A DNA stretch of 12,005 bases from MA-ANB-1 sp040878225. Lineage in GTDB: Bacteria; Actinomycetota; Acidimicrobiia; Spongiisociales; ZC4RG35. The DNA lies in assembly GCA_040878225.1 (NCBI GenBank), contig JBBDMR010000142.1:1-12005 (forward strand), given 5' to 3'. Positions 6,425 to 12,005 of the stretch are shown here, one piece after another. Within the stretch, counting starts at the first letter, position 1; each line of letters starts with the position of its first letter. The notes beneath the pieces were generated by a model that was not told the origin of the DNA, searched no databases, and saw only the letters and a program-made list of their open reading frames with translations. Both the position numbers and the translations under genes were made by a program.

Positions 6425-8458
6425 ATGTTTAGGAGTCTGACATTGTTGGCCGCCGAAGAGGGACACTCCATCACCGCCGGTGACGGTGGGTGGTGGGCTG
6501 ACACCGCAGGGATCATGCTGGTTCTGCCCTTTGTCGCCTTCCTCCTCATCCTCTTCTTCGGTAAGAAGCTGAAGTACCAGGGTGGCGAGTTCGCGGTGGG
6601 GGCACTGGCGATCGGGCTGGTGTGGGCCACTGTGCTGTTCGTGATGAACATGACCGGCGGGGTCCTCGACCAGACCACCTTCGAGGTCGCCCGGATCGGC
6701 AGCGGCATCACCTTCGAATTGGGGTGGATGGTCGACGGCCTCTCGATCATGATGTACTTCCTGGTCAACTTCGTCGGCCTCGTCGTCTTCATCTACGCCC
6801 TCGGCTACATGGAAGGTGACATCCGGGTCAACAGCTTCTTCGCCTCGTTCTCGATCTTCGCCGGAGCCATGCTGGTCTTGGTCGGCGCACCCAACCTGAT
6901 CCAGATGATCATCGGATGGGAGGGCGTCGGATTGGCGTCGTACTTGCTCATCGGTCACTACTGGGAAGACCTCGACAACGTAGAGGCCGGAAACAAGGCG
7001 TTCATGACCAACAAGGTCGCCGATGTCGGCCTGATCCTCGGGGCGATCCTGGTTGGTGTCGCCATCGGCAACTTCGACTTCGCCGCGCTGAGCGAGGCGT
7101 CGGTCAGCCAGAACGCCGAGTTGGGCGCGGTGGCTTTTGTCGGCGGTTTGCTTCTCTTCTTCGGGGCAATGGGAAAGAGCGCCCAGTTCCCGCTCCACAT
7201 CTGGCTTCCCGATGCCATGGCCGGTCCTACCCCGGTCTCGGCCCTCATGCACGCCGCGACCATGGTCACCGCCGGCATCTATCTGATGGCGCGGATGTTC
7301 CCCCTCTTCGAGAACCTCGCTCAAGATGCGCGGGTCTACATGGTGGCGATCGGGACGATCACCCTGTTTGCCATCGGTTTGCTGGCACTTGTGGCCGACG
7401 ATATCAAGAAGGTGCTGGCGTATTCGACCGTGTCCCAGCTCGGCTACATGATGACGGCCGTGGCCGCCGGCGGGTACACCGCCGGTCTCTTCCATCTCTT
7501 CACGCATGCCTTCTTCAAAGCCCTGCTCTTCCTCGGCGCCGGTTCGGTGATACACGCAGTCCATTCCAACAACATGAGCGACATGGGTGGCCTGAGAAAG
7601 TACATGCCCACCACATACTGGACGTTTGTCGCCGGATCGCTTGCTCTCGCCGGGATCTTCCCCCTTGCCGGCTTCTGGTCGAAAGACGAGATCCTGGCCA
7701 CGCTCGGCTACGAGGGTTATATCGCGGTGATGTGGATAGCCATCGCCGGTGCGTTTGTGACCGCCTTCTACATGACCAGGGCCGTTGCCCTCACCTTCTT
7801 CGGCGAGTACAAGGGCCACGGCGAGCCACACGAGTCGCCAAAGATCATGACCCGGCCACTCATCGCCCTGGCGATCCCGGCGATCTTCGTTGGCCTGGTC
7901 AACATCCCGGGTGTTTCGATTCCCGGAATCGGTAACTTCACCGAATGGCTCGCAGTGCGGGTGGTGGAAATGGGCGATCACCATGCCGAGGCGATCGACT
8001 TCGGCATCGCCGCCGCCGGGCTCGGAGCCGCTTTGCTTGGCATCGCCCTGGGCTGGATGATCTGGGGCGAGGACAAGAAGACCCAGAAGGAGCGCGATAC
8101 GTTCGAAATTCCCGTCCTCTATCCGCTGCTCCGGAGAAAGTATTACCTCGATGATGCCGCCCTGGGCATCGTGGGTGCGACGACGGGACCCCTCGCCCGG
8201 TCCGTGGACTGGATCAACACATATGTCATCGACGGGATCGTCAACGCCGCCGCCGCGCTCACCAGAGGTTTGGGCGGGTTCGTCTACGGGATTCTCGATC
8301 AGAAAGGCCTGGAAGGGTTTTTCAGTGGCCTGTCGGTTGTTGTCGACGGCGCCGGGGCCGGTTTGCGTAAGTTGCAGACTGGCCGGGTCCAGCAGTACGC
8401 GGCGTACTTCGTGGTAGGGGCGATCGGGCTCGCAGTTGTATTCGTGATATTGATTTAG
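6425..8458 (+). CDS. nuoL: NADH-quinone oxidoreductase subunit L (ND5, distal proton pump)
   Basis: NuoL (ND5) is the distal antiporter-like pump, with a long lateral helix near its C-terminus. The 677-residue product is rather long for the family (E. coli about 613). Pump residues are present: Glu166 in IIGWEGVGLASYLLIG, Lys251 in GKSAQFPLHIWLPDAMAGPTPVSALMHAATM, His361 in LFTHAFFKALLF, Lys365, and Lys420 in GFWSKDEIL, corresponding to the E. coli TM5 Glu, TM7 Lys, TM11 His and Lys, and TM12 Lys. The N-terminal 25 residues are polar and may be an extension; ATG 6425 lies three bases after the nuoK stop with only a weak GGTG-type ribosome site. The C-terminal part (about 560-677) contains the lateral-helix region and ends in a hydrophobic segment. 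Confidence 0.97.
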   Translation: MFRSLTLLAAEEGHSITAGDGGWWADTAGIMLVLPFVAFLLILFFGKKLKYQGGEFAVGALAIGLVWATVLFVMNMTGGVLDQTTFEVARIGSGITFELGWMVDGLSIMMYFLVNFVGLVVFIYALGYMEGDIRVNSFFASFSIFAGAMLVLVGAPNLIQMIIGWEGVGLASYLLIGHYWEDLDNVEAGNKAFMTNKVADVGLILGAILVGVAIGNFDFAALSEASVSQNAELGAVAFVGGLLLFFGAMGKSAQFPLHIWLPDAMAGPTPVSALMHAATMVTAGIYLMARMFPLFENLAQDARVYMVAIGTITLFAIGLLALVADDIKKVLAYSTVSQLGYMMTAVAAGGYTAGLFHLFTHAFFKALLFLGAGSVIHAVHSNNMSDMGGLRKYMPTTYWTFVAGSLALAGIFPLAGFWSKDEILATLGYEGYIAVMWIAIAGAFVTAFYMTRAVALTFFGEYKGHGEPHESPKIMTRPLIALAIPAIFVGLVNIPGVSIPGIGNFTEWLAVRVVEMGDHHAEAIDFGIAAAGLGAALLGIALGWMIWGEDKKTQKERDTFEIPVLYPLLRRKYYLDDAALGIVGATTGPLARSVDWINTYVIDGIVNAAAALTRGLGGFVYGILDQKGLEGFFSGLSVVVDGAGAGLRKLQTGRVQQYAAYFVVGAIGLAVVFVILI

Positions 8459-8473
8459 AGAGAGGGATTAGAC

Positions 8474-10087
8474 ATGGAATGGTTTGACAGCTGGGGATTG
8501 ACGCTCATCGTCTTCTTGCCCCTGGCCGGCGCCCTGTTGCTCGGTTTGGTCCCCAGGGACAGAGAAGACATCCTCAAGCGTGGCGCTCTACTGGCGACAC
8601 TCGCTGCCTTCGGGCTTTCCCTTGTCCTCATCGGGCTTTTCGAGTACAGCGGCGCCACCTACAACACCTATCAGTTCGAGGTGAACGAGTCGTGGATCGG
8701 CGCGATCAATGCCAACTATCACCTCGGTGTCGACGGGATAAGCCTCCCTCTCCTCGTCCTCTCCACTTTTGTGATGGTGCTTGCCGTGATCTACTCGTGG
8801 AACCACTGGGAGGAGCCGTACAACCCGAAGGCATTCCTCATCCTGATGCTCATCCTGGCCACCGGGATGAACGGGACGTTTGTCGCACTCGACCTGGTCC
8901 TCTTCTTCGTCTTCTTCGAGATCGTGCTGCTCCCGATGTACTTCTTGATCGGGGTGTGGGGTGATCGGACCCCGAGGAAGATCCCGGGATTCGCCAAAGT
9001 GATCGAGACCCGCCTTTACGCCTCGATCAAGTTCTTCCTGTTCACCTTGTTCGGGTCGGCTTTCATGCTTCTGGGCTTCCTCGCCCTCTACTACAGATCA
9101 GGTGATTTCGGGGAGCGGACCTTCGACATCGTCCGGCTGACCGAACTGGGAGCGATGGGGTCGTTCACCGGCACCTTCGCCTTCCTCGTCTTCGGAGCGA
9201 TGTTCCTCGGGTTCGCGGTGAAGGTCCCGATGTGGCCGTTGCACACCTGGCTCCCCGACGCCCATACCGCGGCGCCGACAGTGGGCTCGGTGCTCCTGGC
9301 CGCCATCCTCCTGAAGCTGGGCTCCTACGCCTTCATCCGGATCTCCATTCCCATCCTCCCCGAGGAGGCCGCAAACTGGGCACCGGCGATCGCCGTTCTG
9401 GCCGTCATCGGTATCATCTATGGCTCCCTTGCCTGTCTCGCTCAGACCGACATGAAACGGCTCATCGCCTTCTCCTCGGTGGGGCACATGGGTTTTGTGA
9501 TGCTCGGCATCGCCACCATGACCGACGTCGGGATCAACGCAGCCATCATCGGAATGGTCGCCCACGGCCTCATCACCGGGTTGCTGTTCTTCCTCGCCGG
9601 TTCGATGTCACACCGCTACCACACCCGCGAAATGGACCGGCTTGGCGGAAACATGAAGCTGATGCCGGTGATGGGCGGGATCTTCGCCTTCACCGCGATG
9701 GCATCGCTGGGACTACCCGGCCTCGCCGGCTTCTGGGGTGAGTTCATGGCCCTGGTCGGCTCCTACGACCCCCTGGACGGTCTGCCGCTCGGGTTGTTCC
9801 GCAGTTCGATGGTCCTGGGTGCAATCGGGACTGTGTTGACGGCCGGCTACATGCTCTACATGCTGCAGAAGGTGAACCTCGGTGAGCCGAAAGCGGAGTG
9901 GGACGGTCACGAGTTCCACGACGCCGACCGCTGGGAGATGACCGCATGGGTGCCGATGATCATCCTCATCGTGGTGATCGGGGTGTACCCCAACCTCATC
10001 TTCGACTCGACCACCGACACCGTGGTGTCCCTGATCGACACCGTCTTCGGCTCCGATGCCATCGCGTCGATTTCGAGCGGTGGCTGA
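8474..10087 (+). CDS. nuoM: NADH-quinone oxidoreductase subunit M (ND4, proton pump)
   Basis: NuoM (ND4) is the middle antiporter-like pump of the membrane arm. The 537-residue product keeps the pump residues: Glu149 in FFEIVLLPMYFLIG, Lys250 in FAVKVPMWPLHTWLPDAH, Lys281 in AAILLKLGSYAFIR, and Glu423 in GLAGFWGEFMAL, corresponding to E. coli Glu144, Lys234, Lys265 and Glu407. The usual HTEAPT is HTAAPT here (Ala266), a small departure. Many hydrophobic helices run throughout, and the C-terminus ends in a short polar tail. ATG 8474 has GAGGG seven bases upstream, within the 15-base gap after nuoL. A 32-base gap to nuoN follows. Confidence 0.97.
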   Translation: MEWFDSWGLTLIVFLPLAGALLLGLVPRDREDILKRGALLATLAAFGLSLVLIGLFEYSGATYNTYQFEVNESWIGAINANYHLGVDGISLPLLVLSTFVMVLAVIYSWNHWEEPYNPKAFLILMLILATGMNGTFVALDLVLFFVFFEIVLLPMYFLIGVWGDRTPRKIPGFAKVIETRLYASIKFFLFTLFGSAFMLLGFLALYYRSGDFGERTFDIVRLTELGAMGSFTGTFAFLVFGAMFLGFAVKVPMWPLHTWLPDAHTAAPTVGSVLLAAILLKLGSYAFIRISIPILPEEAANWAPAIAVLAVIGIIYGSLACLAQTDMKRLIAFSSVGHMGFVMLGIATMTDVGINAAIIGMVAHGLITGLLFFLAGSMSHRYHTREMDRLGGNMKLMPVMGGIFAFTAMASLGLPGLAGFWGEFMALVGSYDPLDGLPLGLFRSSMVLGAIGTVLTAGYMLYMLQKVNLGEPKAEWDGHEFHDADRWEMTAWVPMIILIVVIGVYPNLIFDSTTDTVVSLIDTVFGSDAIASISSGG

Positions 10088-10090
10088 TCG

Positions 10091-10123
10091 ATGAACCTGT
10101 GTGCTGACCTGGTGACCGGATGA
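10091..10123 (+). other. 10-codon frame bridging nuoM and nuoN
   Basis: Three bases after the nuoM stop an ATG opens MNLCADLVTG, whose TGA (10121-10123) overlaps the nuoN ATG (10120-10122) in a classical ATGA arrangement. It spans nearly the whole 32-base gap and ends exactly at the next start, the geometry expected of a coupling minicistron. ATGAAC occurs at both this start and the nuoN start, so a small local duplication is another explanation. Confidence 0.3.
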
Positions 10124-11610
10124 ACTTCGAGCTCGACTACCTGGCGCTTGCTCCCGAATTCGTGATCGTGGCGACGATGCTCGCCGTGTTCACCCTCGAC
10201 CTCATCCTCTCCCGGCCCAACAAGTACTGGACGGCGACGGTGGCGGTGGCGGGGACCGCGCTGGCTGCGATCCCGCTGATCATCCTCGCCGTGGAAGGTG
10301 GGACCAGGTCGATGCTCGACGGGAGCTATGTCGTCGACGACTTCGCCCTTGTCCTCAAAGGCCTTTTCATCGTTGCCGCCTACCTGGTGCTGTTGCTCTC
10401 CCATCATTACATCGAGTCAGAGCGCTTCTACCAGGGCGAGTATTACTTCTTGCTGCTCGCCTCGATCCTCGGATCACTGGTTATGGCGTCGTCGCGCGAC
10501 CTCATAATCCTCTTCATCGCACTCGAGTTGACCACCGGGCCCCTGTATCTCCTTGCCGGGTGGAGAAAGGGTGATGTGAAGTCGAATGAGGCATCGCTCA
10601 AGTACTTCATCCTTGGTGTGCTCTCCACGGCGATCCTGCTCTGGGGCATGTCGCTGCTCTACGGGCTCACCGGCGAGGTGACCTTCAGCGGCATTGCCGC
10701 GGCGACTTCGGGCATGGCCGACGAGCCGGCGGTGGTGGTGGCGGTGTTGTTCGTAATCGTCGGCTTCGCCTTCAAGATCGCCGCTGCGCCGTTCCACTTC
10801 TGGGCACCGGACACCTACGAAGGCGCTCCCACGCCGGTGACGGCCTACCTGTCGGTCAATTCGAAGGCCGCAGGGTTTGTCGCCATGCTGCTCGTGATGT
10901 ACCTGGCATTGCCCGACCTGAGCTCGATCTGGGCTCCTGCACTCTGGCTGCTTGCCGCAATTTCGATGACCCTGGGAAACCTGTCGGCGATCCGCCAGTC
11001 CAACATCGTCCGCCTGCTCGCCTACTCGTCGGTGGCCCAGGCCGGATTCATGCTGGTCCCGTTTGCTGCGGCGGCGGTGGCCGGCGCCGATCTCGAGGAG
11101 GGCTTTTCGGCGACCGTCATCTACCTGGTGATATATGCAGTTATGAACCTGGGCGCATTCGCCTGCGTCATCGCTGCCGCCAACAAGACCGGCACCGGCG
11201 AGATCGACGGTTGGGCCGGGCTGGGCCGTCTCGATACCCGTCTCGGTTTGCTGATCGGCATCTTCTTCTTCAGCCTCGCCGGGATTCCCCCGCTGGCCGG
11301 GTGGTTCGCCAAGTTCGCCATGTTCCGCTCGGTGATCCTGGCTGGCGGGACAGCGACGGTCGTCTTGGCGATCATCGCCACAGTCAACGTCGTCATCGCC
11401 TTTTACTACTACTCCAGGGTGATCAAAGCGGTGTGGCTCGATGATGCCCCCGAGCCCGCAGCCGACCACGTGGCGGTCCCACCGTCGGTGTCACTTCGTC
11501 TCGCCCTGCTCATCGCCGCCGGCCTGACCGTCGTCGTTGGTTTCTACCCCACTATCGCCACCTTCGTGGCCGACGCCTCCAGAGTCCTGGCCGCAGCCGC
11601 CGGGGGATAG
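10120..11610 (+). CDS. nuoN: NADH-quinone oxidoreductase subunit N (ND2, proton pump)
   Basis: NuoN (ND2) is the proximal antiporter-like pump and the last gene of the operon. The 496-residue product has the family length and helix pattern. Glu136 in FIALELTTGPLYLLAG, Lys219 in GFAFKIAAAPFHFWAPD, Lys249 in SVNSKAAGF, and Lys398 in LAGWFAKFAMFRS match E. coli Glu133, Lys217, Lys247 and Lys395 by recalled alignment. YEGAPTPVTAYLS (233-245) is the typical TM7-8 link. The start ATG 10120 overlaps the end of a 10-codon frame; the ribosome site (GGTGA) is weak. The stop TAG is at 11608-11610, and the repeat array begins at the very next base. Confidence 0.97.
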   Translation: MNFELDYLALAPEFVIVATMLAVFTLDLILSRPNKYWTATVAVAGTALAAIPLIILAVEGGTRSMLDGSYVVDDFALVLKGLFIVAAYLVLLLSHHYIESERFYQGEYYFLLLASILGSLVMASSRDLIILFIALELTTGPLYLLAGWRKGDVKSNEASLKYFILGVLSTAILLWGMSLLYGLTGEVTFSGIAAATSGMADEPAVVVAVLFVIVGFAFKIAAAPFHFWAPDTYEGAPTPVTAYLSVNSKAAGFVAMLLVMYLALPDLSSIWAPALWLLAAISMTLGNLSAIRQSNIVRLLAYSSVAQAGFMLVPFAAAAVAGADLEEGFSATVIYLVIYAVMNLGAFACVIAAANKTGTGEIDGWAGLGRLDTRLGLLIGIFFFSLAGIPPLAGWFAKFAMFRSVILAGGTATVVLAIIATVNVVIAFYYYSRVIKAVWLDDAPEPAADHVAVPPSVSLRLALLIAAGLTVVVGFYPTIATFVADASRVLAAAAGG

Positions 11611-11772
11611 CGACCGAAGGGAGCGGCTGTTCCCCCGGAGACCGGAGGGAGCGGCTGTCCTCCCGCTTGCGGGAGGAAGGTTGGCGAAGCTGTTCCCCCG
11701 CGAAGCTGTTCCCCCCGGCGACCGAAGGGAGCGGCTGTTCCCCCGGAGACCGGAGGGAGCGGCTGTCCTCCC
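11611..11772. repeat. 108 bp tandem repeat directly after nuoN
   Basis: Segment 11611-11664 (54 bases, CGACCGAAGG to GTCCTCCC) recurs without change at 11719-11772, a period of 108. Each 54-base segment is itself two related units of about 28 bases, beginning GACCGAAGGGAGCGG and GACCGGAGGGAGCGG. Between the copies are two exact 16-base units (GCGAAGCTGTTCCCCC at 11684-11699 and 11700-11715). The repeat starts one base after the nuoN stop. GGGAG...CTCCC pairs allow many small hairpins. It looks like a non-coding, multi-copy intergenic element. A minus-strand frame stays open through it only because 108 is a multiple of three; I do not regard it as a gene. Confidence 0.85.
11658..11677. other. 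Perfect 8 bp hairpin with CTTG loop
   Basis: The arms TCCTCCCG (11658-11665) and CGGGAGGA (11670-11677) pair perfectly around a CTTG tetraloop. The left arm at 11766-11772 and the bases resuming after the gap at 11873 would form the same hairpin again. No U-run follows on either strand, so it is not a standard intrinsic terminator, though it may stabilise or help end the nuo transcript. It is the only candidate 3' structure close to nuoN. Confidence 0.6.
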
Positions 11773-11872
11773 NNNNNNNNNNNNNNNNNNNNNNNNNNNN
11801 NNNNNNNNNNNNNNNNNNNNNNNNNNNNNNNNNNNNNNNNNNNNNNNNNNNNNNNNNNNNNNNNNNNNNNNN
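11773..11872. other. Assembly gap (100 N)
   Basis: Exactly 100 undetermined bases, the conventional size for a scaffold gap of unknown length. The gap falls inside the repeat at the hairpin loop. Left of it the sequence ends ...CCTCCC; right of it comes GCTTGCGGGAGGAAGGTT, the same 18 bases that follow CCTCCC at 11665-11682. The true distance could be zero or some number of repeat units. Confidence 0.98.
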
Positions 11873-12005
11873 GCTTGCGGGAGGAAGGTTCCTGCGCCCG
11901 CCGACAGGCGGGTGGAGGTAGGAGGGAGAGGTCCCCGCGGGCTGGGAGGGGGCCGCGTCCATAGCGCGTCGCAAGCTCCGTTGGTGGGATCTCCCCACCC
12001 TCCCC
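11873..12005. repeat. GC-rich hairpin-bearing intergenic sequence right of the gap
   Basis: Bases 11873-11890 repeat 11665-11682, after which the sequence diverges. CCCGCC (11897-11902) and GGCGGG (11907-11912) form a perfect 6 bp hairpin with loop GACA. GGTGGG (11983-11988) and CCCACC (11994-11999) form another with a 5-base loop. Purine-rich G-runs lie at 11924-11952. I see no start codon with a credible downstream protein, no RNA gene and no terminator with a U-run. It is probably more of the same mosaic intergenic repeat, cut by the window end. Confidence 0.6.

Noticed and set aside
6056..7984. A 642-codon open frame on the minus strand opposite nuoJ (end), nuoK and nuoL
   Set aside because: It is fully antisense to membrane-protein genes; the hydrophobic sense codons read backwards as His/Asp/Glu/Gln-rich sequence. 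No recognisable domain.
11658..11677. Intrinsic terminator after nuoN
   Set aside because: The hairpin is strong, but no U-run follows on either strand and copies recur in the array, so it is recorded as a hairpin, not a terminator.
11924..11952. G-quadruplex motif in the right flank
   Set aside because: The G-runs require one 12-base loop with C-runs inside that would rather pair with the Gs; too weak to report as a feature.
11552..11998. Minus-strand open frame across the repeat and the gap
   Set aside because: It consists of repeat translation (period 36 residues because 108 is a multiple of three) plus undetermined bases, and it overlaps the nuoN end.

Overview
The window is a high-G+C bacterial chromosomal segment, most likely from an actinobacterium-like lineage (my inference from G+C content, frequent GTG starts and the style of the Nuo proteins; no marker gene settles it). 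A run of exactly 100 N near the right end shows that it comes from a scaffolded draft or metagenome assembly.

Layout. Positions 1-122 hold two copies of a 61-62 bp repeat rich in TGTGCA/GTGCAC palindromes. A minus-strand gene (123-1205) encodes a soluble alkaline-phosphatase-superfamily / nucleotide pyrophosphatase-type hydrolase. A 116 bp divergent spacer (1206-1321) follows, with a good -10 box for the rightward operon. From 1322 to 11610 all genes are on the plus strand and form one tight operon in the order nuoA-B-C-D-H-I-J-K-L-M-N. From 11611 to the end there is no convincing gene: a 108 bp hairpin-rich repeat begins one base after the nuoN stop, is interrupted by the gap, resumes in phase on the far side, and passes into more GC-rich hairpin sequence.

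The eleven nuo genes encode the quinone-reducing module (NuoB, C, D, I) and the proton-pumping membrane arm (NuoA, H, J, K, L, M, N) of respiratory complex I. The NADH-oxidising module (nuoE, F, G) is absent: nuoD and nuoH are separated by only 36 bases. Electrons should therefore enter at the ferredoxin-like subunit NuoI, from ferredoxin or another unidentified donor, unless EFG are encoded elsewhere. Iron-sulfur ligands and the pump lysines and glutamates are intact, so the complex looks functional. Quinone-site positions differ from textbook complex I: the NuoD tyrosine is Trp86, and in the NuoH loop a conserved Glu is Ile221 and a His is Leu231.

I found no wholly new system such as a defence island, CRISPR array or biosynthetic cluster. 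The points most worth a second look are the EFG-less complex I with its altered quinone cavity, the three short frames that bridge all three operon gaps longer than 20 bases, and the repeat array in which the assembly gap lies exactly at a hairpin.
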